Shown piece by piece: positions 45,502 through 55,617 of a DNA stretch of 64,000 nt. Under the pieces are notes generated by a model, which saw only the letters and a list, made by a program, of their open reading frames with translations, was not told the origin of the DNA and did no database searches. A program made the position numbers and the translations under genes. This DNA comes from Rutidosis leptorrhynchoides (Eukaryota; Streptophyta; Magnoliopsida; Asterales; Asteraceae), in assembly GCF_046630445.1 (NCBI RefSeq), contig NC_092339.1, positions 52,909,001 to 52,973,000 on the forward strand, given 5' to 3'. The stretch's first letter is position 1, and every line of letters starts with the position of its first letter.

Positions 45502-47204
45502 TGTAACGTCCTCCCAATAGGGTCTGGAAGAAACGTTACTAATATCAAATAAACCAACATATTATAATACGAGAACAATACTAAATAAGAAAATTTAACT
45601 TTATTGAGTACGCAGCTGAAAATGAAATGTCGTTACAATAATGGAAATAACGATAAAGCAATTGTTCATATGCAAAAGTAATAAATGCGATATCTCTTGA
45701 TCCTAAGTCCAAGTAGCATCACATAAGTAGTAGATAAGAAAGCTTGAATCAAACAGCACCTGAGACAAAACATGCTAAAGTGTCAACCAAAAAGGGTGAG
45801 TGAAGTTCATAGGTTTAACAAAAGTAGTTATCGTTGTTTTTAGACCACAAGATTTAGTTGTAAAGTTGATCTCCCGCAGGATCAAAAAGTAGATCTCGCA
45901 GATCCAAAAGTAGTACTGATTCGTGATATTTTAGACTAAACGTTTGTTTTGTTGCCCCGATGATAAGTTGGCAGTACCTTATCACCATGTTTAAATCATT
46001 ATTAAGTAATACAAAGACATCGCGGTCAAATGTATCGGGGACGTTACTCCCGATAGGCCTACCCCCAATAATTAAGAATGCCTTATCCTGAAAGCAATTA
46101 AAAAATATCACTGTGGGGTCTTAGTAGCATAAGCTAGTCATAGTACAGTTTAGGTTCGTACTTGTGTCTAAGTTGTTTAAAGTATAAAAGCAGCATGTGT
46201 CTCACCCCAGTAAGTATAAAAAGTGCTATAGCAATAAGAGTGGGACTATGAAAGTCACCTTAGTAAGTAGAGAGAGAGTTATTCCTCGGAATAAAGAGTT
46301 GAACGAGTGAGCAGGAAAGTCAACCTATTGACATTTAAGAGTAGTTAAGTGTTTTGCCCATGTTTAAGTTTAAGTATGTGTTTAATTATAGTTTATTTTA
46401 CTAAGTTTCTATTCCTAGTAAGTTACTATTTTTATAAAGTTTCCATTTTTAGAAAGTTTCTTATTTTACTAAGTTTCTATGACTAGAGAGTTTCTACTTT
46501 TATGAGTGTTTTCCATTTTAGGATACTTGCCGTATTAGATAAGCTTCCAATCACCCCTTTCCCTTCGAATGGCTAATTTAGATCTAGGGGCTTGAGCCAT
46601 AGGACCCTTTAAATCGGAAATCCAAACCCTCTGCCTAGAATCTCGTAGAAACCATTCGTCAAGAAAGTTCGAAGATCTATACATCTCTAATACATATCCT
46701 AAAATGTTTGTGTGCTACAATATAAGTAGTAGGTTATAGGTGCTAGTAATAGTAATAGTGTATACATGTTAAGTACTAGTATAAGTAGTATTAGGGTTTA
46801 AGGTTTTAATATGTATATGTATATATAATTTATATATATATATGTATATATATATAAAAATATATATATATATATATTTTTTACATGTATATATGTATAT
46901 ATAAATCTAGGTGTGTTTATGGATAACAAGTTTATAATATGAATATGAATTAACAAAGATTAAAGTTTATGTAAATAGTTCAGGGTTTATGTTATACCTT
47001 TGAAGATTCAAGATAATTAACAAAGAAAAGATGAACACGATGAAGATGGAAGATCAAAGCCTTGAAAATCTTGAAGAACTCCTTGAAGATTCTTGAAGAA
47101 CACGAAGAACAAGCTTGAAGATCCGAATACCACAAGAGAGGAAGAGGGAGAGATTGTTTTTTTAGAGAGGATTTTGGTGTGATTTGTGAATGAGAAACTA
47201 GGAG

Positions 47205-47212
47205 TTTATATA
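47205..47212 (-). promoter_or_regulatory. TATA box of element C (left copy)
   Basis: TATATAAA on the minus strand, in the sequence GCACTATATAAACTCC. The second LTR has it at 53866-53873. Confidence 0.65.
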
Positions 47213-47394
47213 GTGCAAGTATTAGAGTGTTAGTCAACATAAGGATGTTCTAATTAATGATTTTATTTTGTTTTATATTTTTTAGTCAACAAAAGGTGGT
47301 ACTAGTTTATAATTAGTCAACATAAGGATGCACTAGTTTATACTTTATTTTTAGTCAACATAAGGATGTAATTGTTTAAGATTCTTTAGTCTCA

Positions 47395-47509
<115 letters not shown>

Positions 47510-47824
47510 ATTTACTACATGATAAGTATTATTTTCTTTTTACTAATTCATGACTTGTATTTATTTTTATTTAGTTCCCAATTGTTTTATTATTTATATA
47601 AATGACACTTTTTATTTATTACTTATAGATTAATAGTTATAAATAATATTACTGAAATGCATAAATTTTAATTAGCAGTGAGTGTCGAATAAAAGTTTAT
47701 TATTTGGTCAACGTTAAATTGATTGTGTATATAACAACCCTTAAATAATTAATACGTATAGTCAGACAGTAAACCCTAGGGTTATTTCAGTAATTTCAGA
47801 AGCCAAAAAGTGAGGGTTGTTATA

Positions 47825-47837
47825 GTACCTCCCCGTT
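47825..47837 (-). other. Polypurine tract of element C
   Basis: The minus strand reads AACGGGGAGGTAC directly before the LTR start. Confidence 0.65.
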
Positions 47838-47859
47838 AGTAAAAACTTCGTCCCTAAGT

Positions 47860-48057
47860 TTTAGGTAGACTTCTCGGATGGTCTTTGCGTTCCCAAGTAT
47901 ATTCGGGGCCTCTACGTGAATTCCAACAGACTTTAATGATAGGTATGTTGCTTTTACGCGTTTGTTTGACCTCTCCTTCCATGATTTCTATAGGTTCTTC
48001 AACGAAGTGCATTTTATCATTAATGCGAAGATCATTCAAAATGATGATGTTATACAA
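47860..48057 (-). pseudogene. pol: pol 3' remnant with chromodomain
   Basis: The minus strand reads LRINDKMHFVEEPIEIMEGE, then KQTRKSNIPIIKVCWNSRRG and PEYTWERKD. This is the end of a chromovirus integrase with its chromodomain (family pattern: 'LHFVEEPVEIMDRE.K..K.SRIPIVKVRWNSRRGPEFTWERED'). In intact elements the chromodomain directs integration to particular chromatin. Here only this end, next to the polypurine tract, survives; the rest of pol is deleted. It shows the family descends from a Tekay/Del-like autonomous element. Confidence 0.8.
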
Positions 48058-48514
48058 GTCATTTCAGTAAATTGGATACATGAAATGTGTTATGAATGGT
48101 ATTGAGCTCATTTAAAACCTTGAGCATTTTATGCCACAATATTAGGGCAGACAAACAGAGAGGAGTTCGTGAAAATCACAGTCATGAAATTTGATAGAGA
48201 TCTTCATTGTTTACAACAAGAATATTTTAATGATGAATATAAGTTGAAAAATAAAGTTTTATCACTATTGAATAATATGGATAAAACGATTCGTTTATAG
48301 GAAGAGTATAAACGAAGCTATCATAAAAGAGTGAAATGAGAAAATTAAATGTTCGCCTTAACTTTTGACGTAGTCACGATTGATTTCCGAAATTCAAGGA
48401 ATTAAAGGAAATCTTCTTAATCTATAAGATTTGATTCTCCGGTATTTACGAAATTTTGAGATTTGTTTGATTAAATGCGGTGATTTGCCTCGATTGATGT
48501 GTTTGGAATTTTGC

Positions 48515-48520
48515 TATAAA
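48515..48520 (+). promoter_or_regulatory. Putative antisense promoter (TATA) before the microprotein ORF in C
   Basis: GCTATAAATTAGC lies 77 bp upstream of ATG 48597, followed by a T/C-rich leader. D has a mutated version (CTGTAAATGAAC near 59735) and B has TTATAAATTCACC. Confidence 0.45.
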
Positions 48521-48596
48521 TTAGCTTCTTCCGTTTCATTATCTTCACCACTTATATACTTTCTTTCTCAATTCAAAATTCCAAAAGATTAAGAAA

Positions 48597-48770
48597 ATGC
48601 TAAATCCAGTTCTGATCCTGGTTATTATATTGACCATCTATGCAGTCATTCTTCTTTTTCTTTTACCGCCAGAGGAATCTGTTTACTTCTTCTATGCTCT
48701 TGGGGTTATAGTGTTTTTAATTATCCCGTGTCTTTATATTGCTATACGCATTGATATACACGGTTTGTAA
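48597..48770 (+). CDS. 57-residue two-pass membrane microprotein, antisense ORF of element C
   Basis: ATG 48597 to TAA 48770. Residues about 3-23 are a continuous hydrophobic stretch, the loop holds LPPEES (23-28), and residues 33-50 are a second hydrophobic stretch ending PCLYIAI. The tail is RIDIHGL. Against the D copy I count 13 silent and 13 replacement codon differences, with replacements mostly among hydrophobic residues and no indel. Nearby non-coding DNA has many indels. This pattern suggests past or present selection on the protein. It lies antisense to the element, about 770 bp inside the 3' LTR, behind a TATA-like site. The family is not recognised. Two-pass topology is inferred from hydrophobicity alone. 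Confidence 0.65.
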   Translation: MLNPVLILVIILTIYAVILLFLLPPEESVYFFYALGVIVFLIIPCLYIAIRIDIHGL

Positions 48771-49271
48771 TTTCGGAGTCGTTATCGGGCTTTATATTTT
48801 CCCTTATATGTCGGAGCTTTATGTTTTTGTTTCTTCTTCCCGACTTCAAGTCAAGCGAGTAATGGTCCAGAATTCATAGGTATGAAGTTTTGAATGATCA
48901 TAATATATAAAGTAGAAAGGAAAGGTAATAGCACGATTTGATTTGTCATATTACCAGAATATCCGAAAAAGACCGAATCATCAAGAAAAATATTTTCTTG
49001 ATATGTTTAGAGGTTAAATAGAATGTAAGAGTCGTGTAACATGGCAAATGATGATTATAAAATCTATGAATCATCATCTTTCATTAAAAACTTAGCATGA
49101 CTTACTGTAATATAATCACGTTGGCCTGACGTCTTTATATTATACTAACTCATGCTTCAATTGCCAACACTTCTTCAAAGCATTTATAATTTAAACTCGA
49201 ATTTTACAGAATATAGAAACTAAAACAGTTTCCTTTATAAAGATATCGCAAAGAGATACTTAATTGCGGAC

Positions 49272-49379
49272 ATGAATCGTTATGAAGATATCTTCCAAAA
49301 TATAGAGGATATTTATGATGATATTTTGGAATTTCTAAGTTCGAAAGTTGATGAAGAAAAATTTTCCGCAAGCTTTTAA
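49272..49379 (+). CDS. Possible 35-residue acidic peptide, antisense in element C
   Basis: ATG 49272 to TAA 49379. It contains EDIFQNIEDIYDDILEFLSS followed by KVDEEKF. The same reading occurs without an ATG in A (1732-1838) and B (minus strand, about 28350-28250), while D has a 1-bp insertion. It may be only a well-conserved DNA block. Confidence 0.25.
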   Translation: MNRYEDIFQNIEDIYDDILEFLSSKVDEEKFSASF

Positions 49380-49640
49380 CATGACTTCAGAGCAAGATAT
49401 TCTCTAAAGATTTCACCGGATCCAGAATTACCTGGATTCTTTGAATATAGGGTTTGGCCCTTGTGTTTGTCCTTGGTCTCCTCCATGGTTAGCTCAATCC
49501 GTTTTTCAGTTCCAAATTTTCTTTTGAGCTTTTCCAACGTACCATTCTTTATTATCAAACTGTTGGCCCTTAAGACCATCTACAATTTTTCTGTTTCCTC
49601 TGCATTTAATGCAGCCATATTTGAATCATCGGTTATCAAT
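49380..49640 (-). pseudogene. Captured poly(A)-binding protein fragment in element C
   Basis: The minus strand contains, across frames, DGLKGQQFDNKEWYVGKAQK (RRM3 end of PABP), then KRIELTMEETKDKHKGQTLY and SKNP (linker to RRM4 start), then a stretch ending EYLALKSC before a stop. KEWYVGKAQK is diagnostic for PABP. An in-frame TAG at about 49580 and a frame change break it. It lies between the antisense microprotein and the gag-like ORF. Confidence 0.75.
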
Positions 49641-49699
49641 CCGAGATGGTTTCAAGAAATTTCGTTTTTAGATGATTAAACGCTAATTATGATCGTCAA

Positions 49700-50850
49700 G
49701 ATTCAAAGGATGTTTTTAAGAATTTTGAATTTGAAGTGTTTAAGTGTAAGATGCATCCATCAATGGATCTAACGGTTGACGAAGAAATATTGTGATTTTT
49801 AAAAGTAAGGAATGGTAAGTTCGGTGGTTTGATGTGATAATTCATCATAGAATACGAATGAATATAATTCATGAATGTAGTGATCTTTAGGAAGATAACA
49901 CTTGCTAAAGCTTTACTTAAGTTCCGATATGTCAAAATCAGAATATGTAGCTGAATTTGTATGAAAATGGTTGTTCTTTGGTGAACATATACATATATCA
50001 TGTGAATGTAAGTAGTATAGTTAACAACTGCTGAATCAGAATGGAAGAATGTACAATGTAACATATTTATATGAGATATGAATATCTCTCGGGTTTTACC
50101 TACCCGTTAAAATATTTTTCACAATTAACAGTTTGTACAAAAGAGAAGATATACGTTCATATATGTATTCTTCAGATGTAATCATGGTTTTAATGAGTTA
50201 ATATAATATTAAACTCATTTGATTTGCTGTTGAAACGAGAATAAATAATCTCCAAAACCTTTAGAGATTTCATAATTGTCGTGAAATATTTCGCTAATGA
50301 AGTTATGAATCAATACTTCATCATTCATTGTTATTGATATACTTCGGTATATGATGTTGGTGCTCGTGAAATTCTTGTGAAATTCATAAGGCACTAATGA
50401 TGTTTTCTAGAAAGTTTCGAGTACATCGAAAATTAAAGTATACAATCAATCATGTATTTGAGTAATACACTTGGTTTATTACGAAATGAAGTTTATTGTG
50501 TTGAAGCAATGATTAACGATTGTTAAGTTATTAACAAAAGATGTACATCATAGCATATTGTGATATGAATTAACCATGTAGTACATACTAGTTAAGATTC
50601 ACACGTAATAGCTTAGCACGAAAAGATTTATTATTGTTCCAACCCATATATATAAAGTATACATATGTAATTCTTCAGGAAGAATGAGTCAATACATCTT
50701 AACTCATTATTACTAATATTCCTTGGTATCTATGGGGCGTATGATGTTGATGTTTGAGGTACTGAGTGTGATGTTGAGGCGTGGAATGCGGATGTTGTCG
50801 TTGGTGAAGCTGGTGATGTTGGTGGTGATGCCGATGGTACTGGTGGTACT
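49700..50850 (-). other. Non-coding interior of element C
   Basis: This matches the interiors of A and D, but a segment of about 300 bp carrying the antisense zinc-knuckle remnant is missing at about 49690. A GTTGGT/GCTGGT-rich run (50760-50880) is the antisense of the Pro/Thr/Ser-rich tail of the gag-like ORF. Confidence 0.5.
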
Positions 50851-50852
50851 GG

Positions 50853-51254
50853 TTATGCTGCTGGTGCTGCTACTGGTGTTCGTAGGTTTCGCACCATATT
50901 CTCCAGAGCCACTACTCGAGCGCGAAGCTCGTTGACTTCTTCTATTATTCCGGGATGATTGGCGGTTCGGACAAGTGGATGAATAAGATCTAAAATTTTA
51001 GATATTATATATTCGTGACTGGATATCCTGGAAATGAGGGTGAAAATAGTGTTCCGAACAGGTTCACCAGTAAGTGCTTCAGGTTCTTCACCAAGAGGTG
51101 AATTCGGTTGGTGGAAGGGATCACCTTCTTCTTGTCTCCATTGATTAAGTTTACTACGAACCCATCCCCAATTCATCCAAAATAGATGATGGCTGATTGG
51201 TTGGTTCATTCCGGTTACGCTGCCATTGGAGCTCGAAGAGTTCGAGGAATCCAT
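50853..51254 (-). CDS. gag-like ORF of element C, 133 residues
   Basis: ATG at 51254. A Ser/Asn-rich start is followed by GMNQPISHHLFWMNWGW, RQEEGDPFHQPNSPLGEEPE, EALTGEPVRNTIFTLISR and a likely coiled coil IIEEVNELRARVVALENMV. The frame stops at a TAA that is one step from CAA, after which a Pro/Ser/Thr-rich tail continues in frame. It is the best-preserved copy; B, A and D have broken versions. It sits where gag belongs but lacks a capsid domain and zinc knuckle, so a packaging role is only inferred. Confidence 0.65.
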   Translation of the reverse strand: MDSSNSSSSNGSVTGMNQPISHHLFWMNWGWVRSKLNQWRQEEGDPFHQPNSPLGEEPEALTGEPVRNTIFTLISRISSHEYIISKILDLIHPLVRTANHPGIIEEVNELRARVVALENMVRNLRTPVAAPAA

Positions 51255-52115
51255 ATTATGTGTTTGGAATTAGGGTTTTTAATATGAGATTAGTTTTGAA
51301 TACTGGATGATATATTCGTCTCCTCGAATACGTGTATATAGCAAAAAGATTTCCGTAATTTATGGAGGGAATTTAGGAAAAGTGTTAGACAAAATCTATT
51401 AGGATAGATACGATAAGATATAATAAGATATGATGTGTCTTTACTTTAATAATGGCAGTATGACGTGTCGAGATCATAAAGTGATAAATATGTAATCTAA
51501 TAATCTTTTGATTAAAGACTTTCAATTCGTATACTGTGATAACCCAATGACATTTTTCAATTAGAAAATCGATGCATAAAGGCATAAGGCATATAGGTAC
51601 GTGATATAACAGAGAGTTATATACGTTTGAGTGTGAGTAGTAACAATTATAAGAATTTCAAAATCATGGATAATATTTCATGTAATACATATGTAATACA
51701 CATAACCATGATAGATGACTTATGAATGTCAAGAATTTCTGAAATCATTTTGTCGCATTTAGATGCGGTGGTGTAATTGGATAGTACTCAGGAAAGTGAG
51801 CAGAGTTCTTAGATTAGCTCGGCATTCTAAGATAAGTAAAGTTTCTAAAGTATAGTGTAGCATTTAACAGTTAAAGGCAACAATTAAAGGCACTATGGTC
51901 AAGGAAAGTTGTAGTCCTACATTAAGAAAGAGACTTTGATTAGAATCTTTAAGTCAAGTTTGGTAAAGCATGATTGTTAAGATTATAAGGCAATTCTAAA
52001 TGCTTTAAGTCTAAGGCAGGAAAGGTTATAGTTTCCTAGATTGCTAAGGCACCCTAGCTAGCAAGTAAGGCACACATAAAAATGCAATCCTGGTTCTCTA
52101 TAACAGCCTGGTTAT

Positions 52116-52127
52116 GCTCTGATACCA
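52116..52127 (-). other. Primer-binding site of element C
   Basis: GCTCTGATACCA on the plus strand, three bases from the LTR. It is the perfect complement of the iMet site. Confidence 0.92.
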
Positions 52128-52130
52128 ATA

Positions 52131-53459
52131 TGTAACATCCTCCCAATAGGGTCTGGAAGAAACGTTACTAATATCAAATAAACCAACATATTATAATACG
52201 AGAACAATACTAAATGAGAAAATTTAACTTTATTGAGTACGCAGCGGAAAATGAAATGTCGTTACAATAATGGAAATAACGATAAAGTAATTATTCATAT
52301 GCAGAAGTAATAAATGCGATATCTCTTGATCCTAAGTCCAAGTAGCATCACATAAGTAGTAGATAAGAAAGCTTGAATCAAATAGCACCTGAGACAAAAC
52401 ATGCTAAAGTGTCAACCAAAAAGGTTGAGTGAAGTTCATAGGTTTAACAAAAGTAGTTATCGTTGTTTTTAGACCACAAGATTTAGTTGTAAAGTTGATC
52501 TCCCGCAGGATCAAAAAGTAGATCTCGCAGATCCAAAAGTAGTACTGATTTGTGATATTTTAGACTAAACGTTTATTTTGTTGCCCCGATGATAAGTTGG
52601 CAGTACCTTATCACCATGTTTAAATCATTATTAAGTAATACAAAGACATCGCGGTCAAATGTATCGGGGACGTTACTCCCGATAGGCCTACCCCCAATAA
52701 TTAAGAATGCCTTATCCTGAAAGCAATTAAAAAATATCACTGTGGGGTCTTAGTAGCATAAGCTAGTCATAGTACAGTTTAGGTTCGTACTTGTGTCTAA
52801 GTTGTTTAAAGTATAAAAGCAGCATGTGTCTCACCCCAGTAAGTATAAAAAGTGCTATAGCAATAAGAGTGGGGCTATGAAAGTCACCTTAGTAAGTAGA
52901 GAGAGAGTTATTCCTCGGAATAAAGAGTTGAACGAGTGAGCAGGAAAGTCATCCTATTGACATTTAAGAGTAGTTAAGTGTTTTGCCCATGTTTAAGTTT
53001 AAGTATGTGTTTAATTATAGTTTGTTTTACTAAGTTTCTATTCCTAGTAAGTTACTATTTTTATAATGTTTCCATTTTTAGAAAGTTTCTTATTTTACTA
53101 AGTTTCTATGACTAGAGAGTTTCTACTTTTATGAGTGTTTTTCATTTTAAGATACTTGCCGTATTAGATAAGCTTTCAATCACCCCTTTCCCTTCGAATG
53201 GCTAATTTAGATCTAGGGGCTTGAGCCATTGGACCCTTTAAATCGGAAATCCAAACCCTCTGCCTAGAATCTCGTAGAAACCATTCGTCAAGAAAGTTCG
53301 AAGATCTATACATCTCTAATACATATCCCAAAATGTTTGTGTGCTACAATATAAGTAGTAGGTTATAGGTGCTAGTAATAGTAATAGTGTATACATGTTA
53401 AGTACTAGTATAAGTAGTATTAGGGTTTAAGGTTTTAATATGTATATATATATATAATT

Positions 53460-53543
<84 letters not shown>

Positions 53544-54065
53544 ACATGTATATATGTATATATAAATCTAGGTGTGTTTATGGATAACAAGTTTATAATA
53601 TGAATATGAATTAACAAAGATTAAAGTTTATGTAAATAGTTCAGGGTTTATGTTATACCTTTGAAGATTCAAGACAATTAACAAAGAAAAGATGAACACG
53701 ATGAAGATGGAAGATCAAAGCCTTGAAAATCTTGAAGAACTCCTTGAAGATTCTTGAAGAACACGAAGAACAAGCTTGAAGATCCGAATACCACAAGAGA
53801 GGGAGAGGGAGAGATTTTTTTTTTAGAGAGGATTTTGGTGTGATTTGTGAATGAGAAACTAGGAGTTTATATAGTGCAAGTATTAGAGTGTTAGTCAACA
53901 TAAGGATGTTCTAATTAATGATTTTATTTTGTTTTATATTTTTTAGTCAACAAAAGGTGGTACTAGTTTATAATTAGTCAACATAAGGATGTACTAGTTT
54001 ATACTTTATTTTTAGTCAACATAAGGATGTAATTGTTTAAGATTCTTTAGTCTCATTATTATTAC

Positions 54066-54150
<85 letters not shown>

Positions 54151-54470
54151 TTTACATTTACTACATGATAAGTATTATTTTCTTTTTACTAATTCATGAC
54201 TTGTATTTATTTTTATTTAGTTCCCAATTGTTTTATTATTTATATAAATGACACTTTTTATTTATTACTTATAGATTAATAGTTATAAATAATATTACTG
54301 AAATGCATAAATTTTAATTAGCAGTGAGTGTCGAATAAAAGTTTATTATTTGGTCAACGTTAAATTGATTATGTATATAACAACTCTTAAATAATTAATA
54401 CGTATAGTCAGACAGTAAACCCTAGGGTTATTTCAGTAATTTCAGAAGTCAAAAAGTGAGGGTTGTTATA
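52131..54470 (-). repeat. 5' LTR of element C
   Basis: The LTR is 2340 bp and nearly identical to 45502-47824. It contains a longer AT tract (53460-53540) and a shorter ATT tract (54056-54150). Its minus-strand start is also TATAACAACC. Confidence 0.92.
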
Positions 54471-55617
54471 CCTTCATTAGCACCTTCCACTAAATTATCA
54501 ACTTCCCATTCATCAGCACCTTCCACTTCATCTTCATCATCAGCGTTCTCATCAACATCCTTTTCATCTTCATCATTCTCTTCATCATCAACATCTTCAT
54601 CATCATCATCATCATCATTCTCTTCATCATCAACATCCTCTTCATCATCACGCTTTTCCTTTTCCTGAGACTTCTCATTAGCACCTTCCACTTCATTATC
54701 ACCATCATCTTCATCATCAGACTTCTCTTCATCATCAACATCATCTTCATCATCAGACTTCTCATCAACATCCTCTTCATCATCATCATTCTCTTCATCA
54801 TCTACATCTTCTTCATCATCATCTTTCTCTTCATCATCATCATTATCTTCATCAACAACATCTTCTTCATCATCATGCTTTTGGTTTTCCTGAGACTTCT
54901 CATTAGCAAACATGAAATATAAAATGTAGTAAGTAAGCATTTAAATATTGTAAGAAAATAACATCAGTTAAATCAGTTACCCTCGTTCCTTTATCGTATA
55001 CTTTCTGTTTCTTTCTGATTTTGCTGTATCCTATTGTGCTACTTAAACCTCTTTTTCGACCACCGTGTTCCTTCCCCACATGAGTTAACAAGGCATCCCC
55101 GCCTTCTTTATCTGTCCTAACCTGGAAAAAACAACAAAAGTAATCAATTATAGAAAAATTATGAGTTGGTTAGTCTAAAAATTCAAATATAAATATATTA
55201 CAATTTTCTCTATAAGCGGCGCAATTGTTTCTGGGCATACTATCGTCTTCCCTTTGTCATCCGGCTTCATCCTGCCCAGCACGTAATACCTAGCAGCAGG
55301 ATCTTTGATATTGTGGTATGGTGTACGTTTATGAGGATCATTTGCTTCTGTATCCCAATCTGCTTTTTTCCCACGATATCCCGAACGACCAACTAGAGCA
55401 TACTTTTTTTTTTATTTTTTCAAAGCGTTTTGCCTGCCTTCTTCTCTTAGAGCCTACACAGTTTTAATGCGATTAAATGCTTTTTTCAAAACGTTACAAT
55501 ATCACAATGTACCTCCAAACCCGTTACAAATCAAATGAATAGCACTTACTCGTCTAGCAGGCGCATCTTCGATTTCACAAAAAAAATTCCATTTTTCTGG
55601 AGTTATGAAATCGTAAT
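54471..55617 (-). pseudogene. CACTA (En/Spm) transposase C-terminal exons, part 1
   Basis: Read downwards from 55617: FITPEKWNFFCEIEDAPARR, a GTAAGT donor, an acceptor TGTGTAG, then ALREEGRQNALKK, YALVGRSGYRGKKADWDTEA, YHNIKDPAARYYVLGRMKPD and CPETIAPLIEKI. After another intron come TDKEGGDALLTHVGKEHGGR and KRGL. These are in the order of the plant En/Spm transposase family (Transposase_24), with the EHGGR.RG signature. A final exon (54913-54476) is an Asp/Glu run. A TAG-type stop interrupts the KK.KKK stretch near 55418. The N-terminus is lost beyond the element D insertion. Confidence 0.75.

Noticed and set aside
54449..54940. A stand-alone Asp/Glu-rich nuclear protein gene.
   Set aside because: The frame runs from the end of LTR C into acidic CACTA transposase sequence. 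It is one exon of the broken transposon gene.
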